Below are positions 34,590 to 47,027 of a DNA stretch of 64,000 nt, piece by piece. The notes below the pieces were generated by a model. The model worked only from the letters and a program-made list of their open reading frames with translations, made no database searches and was not told the DNA's origin. This DNA is from Lolium rigidum. Its lineage: Eukaryota > Streptophyta > Magnoliopsida > Poales > Poaceae. Location of the stretch: the NCBI RefSeq assembly GCF_022539505.1, contig NC_061510.1, positions 394,860,249-394,924,248 on the forward strand, read 5' to 3'. Positions within the stretch are counted from its first letter, which is position 1; the number at the start of each line of letters is the position of its first letter. A program made the position numbers and the translations under genes.

Positions 34590-35558
34590 TGATACGTCTC
34601 CAACATATCTATAATTTCTTATGTTCCATGCTACTTTTATGACAATACTCCCATGTTTTATACATACTTTACATCATTATTATGCATTTTCCGGCACTAA
34701 CCTATTAACAAGATGCCGAAGCGCCGATTCTTGTTTTCGCTGTTTTTGGTTTCAGAAATCCTACAAAGAAAATATTCTCGGAATTGGACGAAATCAACGC
34801 CCAGGGTCTTATTTTTCCACGGAGCTTCCAGAAGACCGAAGGGGATACGAGGTGGGGCGACGAGGCGCCCACACCACAGGGCCGCGCGGCCAGGGTGGGG
34901 CCCGCGCCACCCTATGGTGTGGGACCCTCGTGCCTCCACCGACCCTGCCCTTCCTCCTACTTAATCTCTCCGTCGCGAAAACCCTATTACCGAGAGCCAC
35001 AATACAGAAATACTTCCACAGACGCCGCCGCCGCCAATCCCATCTCGGGGGATTCAGGAGATCGCCTCCGGCACCCTGCCGGAGAGGGGAATCATCACCG
35101 GAGGGCTCTACATCACCATGCCCGCCTCCAGACTGATGCGTGAGTAGTTCATCCTTGGACTATGGGTCCATAGCGGTAGCTAGATGGTTGTCTTCTCCTC
35201 TTGTGCTATCATGTTTAGATCTTGTGAGCTGCCTAACATGATCAAGATCATCTATTTGTAATGCTACATGTTGTGTTTGGTGGGATTCGATGAATATGGA
35301 ATACTATGTCAAATTGATTATTGATCTATCTTATATGTGTTGTTTATGTTCTTGCATGCTCTCTGTTGCTAGTAGAGGCTCTGGCCAAGTTGATACTTGT
35401 AACTCCAAGAGGGAGTATTTATGCTCGATAGTGGGTTCATGCCTCCATTGAATCTGGGACAGTGACAGAAAGTTCTAAGGTTGTGGATGTGCTGTTGCCA
35501 CAAGGGATAAAACATCAATGCTTTGTCTAAGGATATTTGTGTTAATTACATTACGCAC
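34590..35558 (+). repeat. E1 5' LTR, first part
   Basis: Matches the 3' LTR 61607-62576. It is cut by E2 at the TSD CGCAC (35554-35558) and resumes at 42234. Confidence 0.9.
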
Positions 35559-37151
35559 TGATGCGCGTAAATGTACACGTCCGTTGGGAACCCCAAGAGG
35601 AAGGTATGATGCGCACAGTGGAAAGTTTTCCCTCAGAAAGAAACCAAGGTTGATCGAACCAGGAGGAGCCAAGAAGCACGTTGAAGGTTGATGGTCGCGA
35701 AATGTGATGCGGCGCAACACCGAGGATTCCGGCGCCAACGCGGAACCTGCACAACAAAACCAAAGTACTTTGCCCCAACGAAACGAGTGAGGTTGTCAAT
35801 CTCACCGGCTTGCTCGTAACAAAGGATTAAACGTATCGAGTGGAAGATGTTTGCAAAGAAAATAGTAAAACACAATTGCGGTAGATTGTATGCTATGTAA
35901 AGAATAGGACCGGGGTCCACGAGTTCACTAGAGGTGTCTCTCCCATAAGATAAAAGCATGTTGGGTAAACAAATTACAGTCGGGCAATTGACAAATAGAG
36001 AAAGGCATAACAATGCATATACATGATATGATAAATATAGTGAGATTTAATTGGGCATTACGACAAAGTACATAGACCGCCATCCAGCTGCATCTATGCC
36101 TAAAAAGTCCACCTTCAGGTTATCATCCGAACCCCCTCCAGTATTAAGTTGCAAAGCAACAGACAATTGCATTAAGTATGGCGCGTAATGTAATCAACAA
36201 CTACATCCTTAGACATAGCATCAATGTTTTATCCCTAGTGGCAACAGCACATCCACAACCTTAGAACTTTCTGTCACTGTCCCAGATTCAATGGAGGCAT
36301 GAACCCACTATCGAGCATAAATACTCCCTCTTGGAGTTAAAAGTAAAAACTTGGCCAGAGCCTCTACTAGTAACGGAGAGCATGCAAGATCATAAACAAC
36401 ACATAAAAAATAGATTGATAATCACCATAATCATAGTACTCTCTATCCATCGGATCCCGACAAACACAACATATAGAATTACATATAGATGATCTTGATC
36501 ATGTTAGGCAGCTCACAAGATCCAACAATGAAGCACAACAAGGAGAAGACGACCATCTAGCTACTGCTATGGACCCATGGTCCGGGGGTGAACTACTCAC
36601 TCATCACTCCGGAGGCGATCATGGCGATGAAGAGTCCTCCGGGAGATGAATCCCCTCTCCGGCGGGGTGCCGGAGGCGATCTCCTGAATCCCCGAGATGG
36701 GATTCGCGGCGGCGGCGTCTGCGGAAGGTTTTCCGTATCGTGGCTCTCGGTGCTGGGGGTTTCGCGACGGAGGCTTTAAGTAGGCGGAGGGTCAACGCGA
36801 GGGGCCACACGAGGGGCCCGGAGGCTAGGTCGGCGCGGCCGGGGCACTGGGCCGCGCCGGCCTCCCTCGGCCGCCTCGTGGCCCCACTTCGTTATCTCTT
36901 CGGTCTTACGGAAGCTTCGTGCAAAAATAGGACCACGGGCGAAAGTTTCGTCCAATTCCGAGAATATTTCTTTACTAGGATTTCTGAAACCAAAAACAGC
37001 GAGAAAACGACAAGCGGCTCTTCGGCATCTTGTTAATAGGTTAGTTCCGGAAAATGCATAAATATGACATATAATGTGCATAAAACATGTAGGTATCATC
37101 AATAAAGTAGCATGGAACATAAGAAATTATCGATACGTTGGAGACGTATCG
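35559..37151 (-). repeat. E2 3' LTR
   Basis: About 1593 bp. It differs from 40633-42228 at several CAG/CTG sites (for example CGAG at 35721 and 35784, CTCG at 35813). Confidence 0.9.
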
Positions 37152-39723
37152 GCATCCCTAAGCTTAGTTACGCTCGTCCCGGCGAGTAAAAGCGATAACA
37201 AAGATAATTTCTGAAGTGACATGCCATCATAATCTTGATCATACTATTTGTAAACATATGTAATGAATGCAGCGATCAAAACAAAAGTAATGACATGAGT
37301 AAACAACTGAATCATAAAGCAAAGACTTTTCATGAATAGTACTTCAAGACAAGCATCAATAAGTCTTGCATAAGAGTTGACTCATAAAGCAATAAATCAA
37401 AGTAAAGGTGTTGAAGCAACACATAGGAAGATTAAGTTTCAGCGGTTGCTTTCAACTTATAACATGTATATCTCATGGATATTGTCAACATAAAGTAATA
37501 TAACAAGTGCAATATGCAAGTATGTAGGAATCAATGCACGGTTCACACAAGTGTTTGCTTCTTAGGTGGAAGGAGATAGGTAAGCTGACTCAACAATAAA
37601 AGTAAAAGAAAGGTCCTTCAAAGAGGAAAGCATCGATTGCTTGTATTTGTGCTAGAGCTTTTATTTTGAAAACATGAAACAATTTTGTCAACGGTAGTAA
37701 TAAAGCATATGAGTTATGTAAATTATATCTTATAAGTTGCAAGCCTCATGCATAGTATACTAATAGTGCCCGCACCTCGTCCTACTTAGCTTGGACTACC
37801 GGATCTTTGCATGCCATGTTTCAACCAAGTGTCACAAAGGGGTACCTCCATGCCGCCTTGTACAAAGGTCTAAGGAGAAAGCTCGCATTTTGGATTTCTC
37901 GCTTTTGATTATTCTCAACTTAGACATCCATACCGGGACAACATGGACAACAGATAATGGACTCCTCTTAAATGCATAAGCATGTAGCAATGATTATTAT
38001 TCTCATATGAGATTGAGGATATATGTCCAAAACTGAAACTTCAACCATGATTCATGGCTTTAGTTAGCGGCCCATTGTTCTTCTCTAACAATTTTGCATG
38101 CTCCAACCACTAAAATGATAGATCCTTCGGATCAAGACGGACATGCATAGCAACTCACATGATATTCAACAACAGTTGATGGCGTTCCCCGAAGCATGGT
38201 TATCGCACAACAAGCAACTTAATAAAAGATAAAGTGCATAAGTACATATTCAATACTACGATAGTTTTTAAGGCTATTTTGTCCCATGAGCTATATATTG
38301 CAAAGGTGAATGATGGAATTTTAAAGGTAGCACTCAAGCAATTTACTTTGGAATGGCGGAGAAATACCATGTAGTAGGTAGGTATGGTGGACACAAATGG
38401 CATAGTAGTTGGCTCAAGGATTTTGGATGCATGAGAAGTATTCCCTCTCGATACAAGGTTTAGGCTAGCAAGGTTATTTGAAGCAAACTCAAGGATGAAC
38501 AGGTGCAGCAAAACTCACATAAAAGACATATTGTAAACATTATAAGACTCTACACCGTCTTCCTTGTTGTTCAAAACTCAATACTAGATATTATCTAGAC
38601 CTTAGAGAAACCAAATATGCAAATCAAATTTTAGCAAGCTCTATGTATTTCTTCATTAATGGGTGCAAAGCATATGATGCAAGAGCTTAAACATGAGCAC
38701 AACAATTGCCAAGTATCACATTATCCAAGACATTTTAGAATTACTACATGTAGCATTTTCCAATTCCAACCATATAACAATTTAACGAAGAAGAAACTTC
38801 GCCTTGAACATTATGAGTAAAGCCTAAGGACACATGTGTCCATATGCAACAGCGGAGCGTGTCTCTCTCCCACAAAGTGAATGCTAGGATCCATCTTATT
38901 CAAACAAAAACAAAAACAAAAACAAACCGACGCTCCAAGCAAAGAACACAAGATGTGACTGAATAAAAATATAGTTTCAGGGAGGAACCTGATGATGTTG
39001 TCGATGAAGAAGGGGATGCCTTGGGCATCCCCAAGCTTAGACGCTTGAGTCTTCTTAAAATATGCAGGGGTGAACCACGGGGGCATCCCCAAGCTTAGAG
39101 CTTTCACTCCTCTTGATCATAGTATATTATTCTCCTCTCTTGACCCTTGAAAACTTCCTTCACACCAAACTTCAAGCAAACTCATTAGAGGGTTAGTGCA
39201 TCATTAATAATTCACTCATTCAGAGGTGACACAATCATTATTTTCACTTCTGGACATTGCATAATGCTACTGGACATTAATGGATCAAAGAAATAAATCC
39301 AACATAGCAAAAGAGGCAATGCGAAATAAAAGGCAGAATCTGTCAAAAACAGAACAGTCTGTAAAGACGAATTTAAAGCTGGCACCAGACTTGCTCAAAT
39401 GGAAAAACTCAAAACTAATGAAAGTTGCGTACATATCTGAGGATCACGCTCGTAAATTGGCAGATTTTTCGAATTTTCTACAGGGAACTGTGCCCAGATT
39501 CGTGACAGACAGCAATGCTGTTTCTGCGCAGCGATCCCAAATATAACATCAACTTTGACATAGAAACTTTACTTGGCACAAAAACATGATAAGGAGAGGT
39601 TGCTACAGTAGTAAACAACTTCCAAGACTCAACAAAACAAAAAATTGCTGTAGGTAAAAACATGGGTTGTCTCCCATAAGCGCTTTTCTTTAACGCCTTT
39701 CAGCTAGGCGCAGAAAGTGCAAA
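37152..39723 (-). other. E2 3' untranslated region (shared hub)
   Basis: About 2.5 kb, homologous to 54038-56608 (E4) and, in the opposite orientation, 47028-49749 (E3). It includes the GGGGATGCC hairpin at 39012-39032 and an open but ATG-less 103-codon stretch at 38200-38511 conserved in E3 and E4. No protein motif is recognised. Confidence 0.7.
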
Positions 39724-40377
39724 TCAAGTAACATCGAGAGTAGAAGCACCAACATTATTACCAGGGGTGTTGGGAGTTTTTTCAACCAAGCATAGTATGT
39801 TTGATATATAAGTTTTAGCGTCTCCCTTTTCATTAGTCTTGGGCTTGCTACTCTCATCGAACAAATTTTCAGGAACAAGCCAAGCATAGTTATTTTCTAG
39901 TGCATCATTCATAGCTAGGAGTTTACATGGTATTGGTGCTTTGATTTCCCCACCATCATTAATGTTATTAGTGTACATTATTCTATCTATGTCCATTTTT
40001 TCAAGGAGACCAATAAAATTGGTATGAGAACCTAGCATATTAAATTTAGCAAAAACCTTTCTAGCCTCTCTTGCTAGACCACCAAATTCTCTAAGAAGAG
40101 TTTCTAAAACAAAATCTTTCTTTTCCCCTTCTTCCATATCACCAAGTGTAAGAAACATGTGTTGGATTATAGGATTGAGATTAACAAATTTAGTTTCCAA
40201 CATGCGAACTAAAGCAGCAGCAGCAATTTCATAGGTGGGTGCAAGTTCTACCAAGTGTCTATCTTCAAAATCTTCAGTAATACTAACATGATTGAAAAAT
40301 TCTTCTATATTATTTCTCCCAACTATGGACCCACGTCCTACCGGTATATCTTTTGTGGTGAAATTAAAAGGAAACAT
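39724..40377 (-). CDS. Unknown 217-residue protein of E2 (cassette type B)
   Basis: The ATG at 40377 (MFPFNFTTKD) starts an intact frame ending at 39724. It is the homologue of the E1 product, about 70% identical by eye and colinear throughout, with only a small length difference near the C-terminus (KGDAKTY against RGVTY). Conserved blocks are as in E1. The last residues, VGASTLDVT, match the end of the E4 gag-protease frame (VDASTLDVT), so the cassette border lies inside the final codons. No domain is recognised. That frames have survived in two diverged elements suggests coding function, at least until recently. Confidence 0.7.
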   Translation of the reverse strand: MFPFNFTTKDIPVGRGSIVGRNNIEEFFNHVSITEDFEDRHLVELAPTYEIAAAALVRMLETKFVNLNPIIQHMFLTLGDMEEGEKKDFVLETLLREFGGLAREARKVFAKFNMLGSHTNFIGLLEKMDIDRIMYTNNINDGGEIKAPIPCKLLAMNDALENNYAWLVPENLFDESSKPKTNEKGDAKTYISNILCLVEKTPNTPGNNVGASTLDVT

Positions 40378-40604
40378 GATGCAATAAGCAAAAAGTAAAC
40401 TAGGCAAATAAAGTAAAGACGAGTAACTAATTTTTTTGTGTTTTTGATATAGAGAGCAAGACAGTAAATAAAGTAAAACTAGCAACTAATTTTTTTGTGT
40501 TTTGATTTAGTGCAGCAAACAAAGTAGTAAATAAAATAAAGCAAGACAAAAACAAAGTAAAGAGATTGAGAAGTGGAGACTCCCCTTGCGGCGTGTCTTG
40601 ATCT

Positions 40605-40621
40605 CCCCGGCAACGGCGCCG
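40605..40621 (-). other. E2 primer binding site
   Basis: Minus strand CGGCGCCGTTGCCGGGG, 11 nt (40622-40632) from the 5' LTR edge. Confidence 0.8.
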
Positions 40622-40632
40622 GAAAACAGGCT

Positions 40633-42228
40633 TGATGCGCGTAAATGTACACGTCCGTTGGGAACCCCAAGAGGAAGGTATGATGCGCACGGTGGCAAGT
40701 TTTCCCTCAGAAAGAAACCAAGGTTGATCGAACCAGGAGGAGCCAAGAAGCACGTTGAAGGTTGATGGTCGCGAAATGTGATGCGGCGCAACACCAGGGA
40801 TTCCGGCGCCAACGCGGAACCTGCACAACAAAACCAAAGTACTTTGCCCCAACGAAACAGTGAGGTTGTCAATCTCACCGGCTTGCTGTAACAAAGGATT
40901 AAACGTATCGAGTGGAAGATGTTTGCAAAGAAAATAGTAAAACACAATTGCAGTAGATTGTATGCTATGTAAAGAATAGGAGCGGGGTCCACGAGTTCAC
41001 TAGAGGTGTCTCTCCCATAAGATAAAAGCATGTTGGGTAAACAAATTACAGTCGGGCAATTGACAAATAGAGAAAGGCATAACAATGCATATACATGATA
41101 TGATAAATATAGTGAGATTTAATTGGGCATTACGACAAAGTACATAGACCGCCATCCAGCTGCATCTATGCCTAAAAAGTCCACCTTCAGGTTATCATCC
41201 GAACCCCTCCGGTATTAAGTTGCAAAGCAACGAGACAATTGCATTAAGTATGGCGCGTAATGTAATCAACAACTACATCCTTAGACATAGCATCAATGTT
41301 TTATCCCTAGTGGCAACGAGCACATCCACAACCTTAGAACTTTACATCCATTGTCCCGAGATTCAATGGAGGCATGAACCCACTATCGAGCATAAATACT
41401 CCCTCTTGGAGTTAAAAGTAAAAACTTGGCCGAGCCTCTACTAGTAACGGAGAGCATGCAAGATCATAAACAACACATAAACAATAGATTGATAATCACC
41501 ATAATCATAGTACTCTCTATCCATCGGATCCCGACAAACACAACATATAGAATTACATATAGATGATCTTGATCATGTTAGGCAGCTCACAAGATCCAAC
41601 AATGAAGCACAACAAGGAGAAGACGACCATCTAGCTACTGCTATGGACCCATGGTCCAGGGGTGAACTACTCACTCATCACTCCGGAGGCGATCATGGCG
41701 ATGAAGAGTCCTCCGGGAGATGAATCCCCTCTCCGGCAGGGTGCCGGAGGCGATCTCCTGAATCCCCCGAGATGGGATTCACGGCGGCGGCGTCTCTGGA
41801 AGGTTTTCCGTATCGTGGCTCTCGGTACTGGGGGTTTCGCGACGGAGGCTTTAAGTAGGCGGAAGGTCAACGCGAGGGGCCACACGAGGGGCCCGGAGGC
41901 TAAGTCGGCGCGGCCAGGGCCTGGGCCGCGCCGGCCTCCCCTCTGGCCGCCTCGTGGCCCCACTTCGTTATCTCTTCGGTCTTCTGGAAGCTTCGTGCAA
42001 AAATAGGACCCTGGGCGAAAGTTTCGTCCAATTCCGAGAATATTTCTTTACTAGGATTTCTGAAACCAAAAACAGCGAGAAAACAGACAAGCGGCTCTTC
42101 GGCATCTTGTTAATAGGTTAGTTCCAGAAAATGCATAAATATGACATATAATGTGCATAAAACATGTAGGTATCATCAATAAAGTAGCATGGAACATAAG
42201 AAATTATCGATACGTTGGAGACGTATCA
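40633..42228 (-). repeat. E2 5' LTR
   Basis: 1596 bp with TGAT/ATCA termini; the TSD CGCAC follows at 42229-42233. Confidence 0.9.
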
Positions 42229-42233
42229 CGCAC

Positions 42234-42851
42234 CATACTTAATGCAATTGTCTGTTGTTTGCAACTTAATACTGGAAGGGGTGCGGATGCTAACCTGAAG
42301 GTGGACTATTTAGGCATAGATGCATGATGGATGGCGGTCTATGTTCTTTGTCGTAATGCTCTGATTAAATCTCATAGTGATCATCATGATATGTATATGA
42401 ATTTTTATTTGTCAATTGCCCACCTGTAATTTGTTCACCCAGCATGCTATTTATCTTATTGGAGAGACACCACTAGTGAACTGTGGACCCCGGTTCATTC
42501 TTTTACATCTGAAATACAATCTACTGCAATCTCTGTTCTTTGTTGTTCTTCGCAAACAAACATCATTCTCCACACCATACGTTTAATCCTTTGTTTTCAG
42601 CAAGCCGGTGAGATTGACAACCTCACTGTTAAGTTGGGGCAAAGTACTGTGATTGTGTTGTGCAGGTTCCACGTTGGCGCTGGAATCACTGGTGTTGCGC
42701 CGCACTACACTCCTCCACCAACAACCTTCACGTGGCCCTTGAGTCCTACTAATTCGATAACCTTGGCTTCTTACTGAGGGAAAACGTGCTGCTGTACGCA
42801 TCACACCTTCCTCTTGGGGTTCCCAACGGACGTGTGCTTCACGCGTTATCA
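42234..42851 (+). repeat. E1 5' LTR, second part
   Basis: It continues directly from 35558 (ATTACGCAC joins CATACTTAATGC, as in the uninterrupted LTR at about 10340) and ends GCGTTATCA. The combined LTR is 1587 bp against 1585 bp for the 3' LTR. Confidence 0.9.
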
Positions 42852-42862
42852 AGCTCTTTTTC

Positions 42863-42880
42863 TGGCGCCATTGCCGGGGA
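42863..42880 (+). other. E1 primer binding site
   Basis: TGGCGCCATTGCCGGGGA, tRNA-Asp type with one mismatch, 11 nt after the LTR end. Confidence 0.8.
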
Positions 42881-43099
42881 GATCAAGACACGCTGCAAGG
42901 GGAGTCTCTCACATCCAATCTCTTTACTTTGTTTTTGTCTTGCTTTACTTTATTTACTGTCTTGTTTGCTTTATATTAAAAATACAAAAAAATTAGTTGC
43001 TTTACCTTATTTTATTTGTCTTGTTTACTTGCTCTATATCAAAAACACAAAAAAATTAGTTACTTGTATTTACTTTATTTACTTTTTGTTTATTTCATC

Positions 43100-43747
43100 A
43101 TGCTTCCTCCTAAGTTCACTCTGAAAGATATACCGGTAGGGCAAGGGTCTGTCATTGGAAGAGATAATATAGAAGAATTTTTCACTCATGTTAGTATAGT
43201 TGAAGATTTTGAAGATAGATCCTTGGTAGAACTCGCTCCTAATTATGAAATTGCTACTGCCTCTTTAGTGCACATGTTGGAAGCTAGATTTGTTAATCTT
43301 AATCCAATAATGCAACATATGTTTCTTACACTCTCTGATATGGAAATGGGAGAAAAGAGGGATTTTGTTTTAGAGGTCCTTCTTAGAGAATTTGGTGATG
43401 TAGCTAAAGAAGCTAGAAAAGTTTTTATTAAGCAGAAGAGGCTTGGCTTTTATACTGATTTTGCAAAAACACTTAAAAAGATGGACATGGATAGATTAAA
43501 GTACACTAATAATGTCAATGGTGAGGGGGAGATTAAAGTACCAATACCTAGTAAGCTCCTAGGGATGCATGAAGCTTTAGAAAATAACTATGCTTGGCTT
43601 GTTCCTGAAAATTTGTTTGATGAGGATACTAAGCCTAAGAGCAACGAAAGAGGAGTTACTTACATAGACAAGATACAATGCATTGTTGAGAAAACTCCCA
43701 ACTCCCCAGGTAATAATGTTGATGCTTCTTCTCTAGATAATACTTGA
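43100..43747 (+). CDS. Unknown 215-residue protein of E1 (cassette type B)
   Basis: The ATG at 43100 is the first in an intact frame that stops at 43747. The protein is about 70% identical by eye to the E2 product, with shared blocks DIPVGQGS/DIPVGRGS, NIEEFF, VSIxEDFEDR, FVNLNPI, QHMFLTL, DFVLExLLREFG, EARKVF, ALENNYAWLVPENLFDE and VEKTPN. It looks helical and acidic, with no signal peptide, membrane segment, zinc knuckle or known catalytic motif. It occupies the place of gag between the leader and the 3' untranslated region and ends VDASSLDNT, close to the VDASTLDVT end of E4 gag-protease. The role is unknown; a gag substitute or RNA-binding particle protein is one guess. A derived host-gene capture is another. 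Confidence 0.7.
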   Translation: MLPPKFTLKDIPVGQGSVIGRDNIEEFFTHVSIVEDFEDRSLVELAPNYEIATASLVHMLEARFVNLNPIMQHMFLTLSDMEMGEKRDFVLEVLLREFGDVAKEARKVFIKQKRLGFYTDFAKTLKKMDMDRLKYTNNVNGEGEIKVPIPSKLLGMHEALENNYAWLVPENLFDEDTKPKSNERGVTYIDKIQCIVEKTPNSPGNNVDASSLDNT

Positions 43748-44534
43748 TTTGCACTTTCTGCGCCTAGCTGAAAGGCGTTAAAGAAAAACACTTCTTGGGA
43801 GATAACCCATGTTTTATTTTACTACTGTATTGTTGAGTCTTGGAAGTTGTTAATACTGTAGCAACCTCTCCTTATCATGTTTTTGTGCCAAGTAAAGTCT
43901 CTATAGTAAGGTTGATACTAGATTTGGATTACTGCGCAGAAACAGAATTGCTGTCTGTCACGAATTCGCGTCCTTCTCTCCGTAGAAGAATCAAAAAAAT
44001 CTGCCAATTTACGTGCGTGATCCTCAGATATGTACGCAACTTTCATTAGTTTTGAGTTTTTCCATCTGAGCAAGCTAAGTGCCTCAGCAAAATTCGTCTT
44101 TACGGACTGTTCTGTTTTGACAGATTCTGCCTTTTATTTCGCATTGCCTCTTTTGCTATGTTGAATAGATTTCTTTGTTCCATTAACTTTCAGTAGCTTT
44201 GTGCAATGTCCAGAAGTGTTAAGAATGATTATGTCACCTCTGAATATATGAATTTTTGATTATGCACTAACCCTCTAATGAGTTTGCTTTAAGTTTGGTG
44301 TGGAGGAAGTTTTCAAGGGTCAAGAGAAGAGGATGATACAATATGATCAAGAAGAGTGAAAAGTCTAAGCTTGGGGATGCCTCCGTGGTTCATCCCTGCA
44401 TATTTCAAGAAGAATCAAGCATCTAAGCTTGGGGATGCCCAAGGCATCCCCTTCTTCATCGACAACTTATCAGGTCACTTCTAGTGAAACTATATTTTTA
44501 TTCCATCACATCTTATGTTCTTTACTTGGAGCGT

Positions 44535-46256
44535 TGATACGTCTCCGAGGTATCGATAATTTCTTATGTTCCATGCTACTTTATTGATGATATCTACATG
44601 TTTTATGCATACTTTATGTCATATTTATGCGTTTTCCGGAACTAACCTATTGACGAGATGCCGAAGTGCCGGTTCTCGTTTTCTCGCTGTTTTTGGTTTC
44701 GAAATCCTAGTAACGAAATATTCTCGGAATTGGACGAAATCAACGCCCGAGTTCCTATTTTGCCCGGAAGCATCCAGAACACCCGAGAGTCGCCAGAGGG
44801 GGGCCACACAGGCCCCAGATGATAGGCCGGCGCGGCCCAGGCCCTGGCCGCGCCGCCTTATGGTGTCGTCGCCCCTTCGACCTTCTGACGCCGCCTCTTC
44901 GCCTATATAAAGGTCCCTGACCTAAAACACGATAAAAATAAGCCACGGTACGAGAAAAGTTCCAGAGCCGCCGCCATCGCGAAGCCAAGATCTGGAGGAC
45001 AGGAGTCTCTGTTCCGGCACGCCGCCGGGACGGGGAAGTGCCCCCGGAAGGCTTCTCCATCGACACCGCTGCCATCTCCACCGCCATCTTCATCACCGCT
45101 GCTGCTCCCATGAGGAGGGAGTAGTTCTCCATCGAGGCTCGGGGCTGTACCGGTAGCTATGTGGTCAATCTCTCTCCTATGTACTTCAATACAATAATCT
45201 CATGAGCTGCCTTACATGATTGAGATTCATATGATGATGCTTGTAATCTAGATGTCATTATGCTAGTCAAGTGGGTTTTACTTATGTGATCTCCGGAGAC
45301 TCCTTGTCCCACGTGTGTAAAGGTGACGAGTGTGTGCACCGTGTGGGTCTCTTAGGCTATATTTCACGAATACTTATTCACTGTTATGAATGGCGTAGTG
45401 AAGTGCTTATTTATATCCCTTTATGATTGCAATGTGTTTTGTATCACTATTTATCTATGTGCTACTCATGTGATGTTATTAAAGTAGTCTATTCCTCCTG
45501 CATGGTGTAATGGTGACAGGGGTGTGCATCGTGTAGTTCTTGTCGTAGATTATGATCATAATCTCTTGTAGATTGTGGAGTTAATTGTCATTATGATAGT
45601 ATTGATGTGATCTATGCCTCCTTCGTAGTGTGATGGTGACAAGTGTGCATGCTATGTTAGTACTTGGTCTATTTTGCAAAGATCTATTATACTCTAAGGT
45701 TACTTAAACATGAATATCGAATGTTGTGGAGCTTGTTAACTCCGGCATTGAGGGTTCGTGTAATCCTACACAATTAGTGGTGTTCATCATCTAACAAGAG
45801 TATATGTAGCACAAAGGAAAGAGAACTTATTTATTATGTGATCAATGTTGAGAGTGTCCACTAGTGAAAGTATGATCCCTAGGCCTTGTTTCCACCACAA
45901 AGAATTGCTTCCCACGCCTGCCAAGCTATTTTCACGGCGCCGCTTGTTTACTCGTTTTACTGCATCTTTACTTTCCTGCAATATTACCACCATCTATACC
46001 ACCTGTGTTTTACTATCTCTTCGCCGAACTAGTGCACCTATACATCTGACAAGTGTATTAGGTGTGTTGGGGACACAAGAGACTTCTTGCTTTGTGGTTG
46101 CAGGGTTGCTTGAGAGGGATATCTTTGACCTCTTCCTCCCCGAGTTCGATAAACCTTGGGTGATCCACTTAAGGGAAAACTTGCTGCTGTTCTACAAACC
46201 TCTCGCTCTTGGAGGCCCAACACTGTCTACAAGAATAGAAGCACCCGTAGACATCA
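44535..46256 (+). repeat. E3 5' LTR
   Basis: 1722 bp. It contains AAGCTATTTTCACGGCGCCG at 45923-45942, a copy of the sequence that normally follows an LTR end (spacer plus PBS start). Confidence 0.9.
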
Positions 46257-46267
46257 AGCTATTTTCA

Positions 46268-46284
46268 CGGCGCCGTTGCCGGGG
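46268..46284 (+). other. E3 primer binding site
   Basis: CGGCGCCGTTGCCGGGG, 11 nt after the LTR. A further diverged copy of the same spacer-PBS sequence, AAGCTATTTTCCGGCACCG, lies at 46326-46344. Confidence 0.75.
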
Positions 46285-46421
46285 AGGAAAGGTAAAAGGT
46301 ACTCACACTCCGGATCTCGGCTACTAAGCTATTTTCCGGCACCGTTGTAAGTACTCGAAGTTATTTCCTTTAGATCCTGCAATTGCATCTTTTTGTTTCT
46401 TGTTTACACTAGTTAGGCATA

Positions 46422-47027
46422 ATGGAAAACAATAAAAATATGAGAGATCTTTATGAACTTTATCTTGAATTAGGACATGATGTGTTTGAAGAGAGAATTA
46501 AAAAACCCATGGAAATTTATATGCATGCTAATGGGAATGTTATTAATATGAATGCTTTGAACACCATTGTTGCTAATGCTATGGAAAATTCTAAGCTTGG
46601 GGAGGTCGGTTTTGATGAAAATGATCTCTTTAGCCCTCCGGGTATTGAGGAGAAAGTTTATGTTGATTATGATATGCCTCCCATTTATGATGATTATAAT
46701 AATAGTGGTCTTTTGGTGCCACCTACTATGGAGAGTAAATTTTATTGTGATTATACTATGCCTCCTACACTTGATGAGAATAATAATGATAGTTACCTTG
46801 TTGAATTTGCTCCCACTACAACTAATAAAACTGATTATGCTTATGTTGGGAGTAGTAATAATTTTATGCATGAGACTCATGATAAGAATGCTTTATGTGA
46901 TAGTTATATTGTTGAGTTTGCTCATGATGCTACTGAAAGTTATTATGAGAGAGGAAAATATGGTTGTAGAAATTTTCATGTTACTAAAACACCTCTCTAT
47001 ATGCTGAAATTTTTGAAGTTACACTGA
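46422..47027 (+). CDS. Unknown 201-residue acidic protein of E3 (cassette type C)
   Basis: The ATG at 46422 opens an intact frame to 47027. The protein is acidic and rich in Asn, Asp and Tyr, with imperfect internal repeats (VDYDMPPIYDD and CDYTMPPTLDE; SYLVEFA and SYIVEFA). It contains a segment, SKLGEVGFDENDLFSPP, that I recall from hypothetical proteins of many Triticeae repeats. There is no signal peptide, membrane segment or known enzyme motif. It is unrelated to the type B protein and to gag at the level visible here, yet occupies the same slot in the element. Function unknown. Confidence 0.6.
   Translation: MENNKNMRDLYELYLELGHDVFEERIKKPMEIYMHANGNVINMNALNTIVANAMENSKLGEVGFDENDLFSPPGIEEKVYVDYDMPPIYDDYNNSGLLVPPTMESKFYCDYTMPPTLDENNNDSYLVEFAPTTTNKTDYAYVGSSNNFMHETHDKNALCDSYIVEFAHDATESYYERGKYGCRNFHVTKTPLYMLKFLKLH

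Larger units (their letters stand above)
35559..42228 (-). mobile_element. E2: complete minus-strand element in the E1 5' LTR
   Basis: The plus strand starts TGATGCGCGTAAATG and ends GAGACGTATCA, with perfect TSDs CGCAC at 35554-35558 and 42229-42233. In element order: 5' LTR 40633-42228, PBS 40605-40621, leader, ORF 40377-39724, 3' untranslated region to 37152, and 3' LTR 35559-37151. It encodes only the type B unknown protein and is non-autonomous. Confidence 0.92.
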
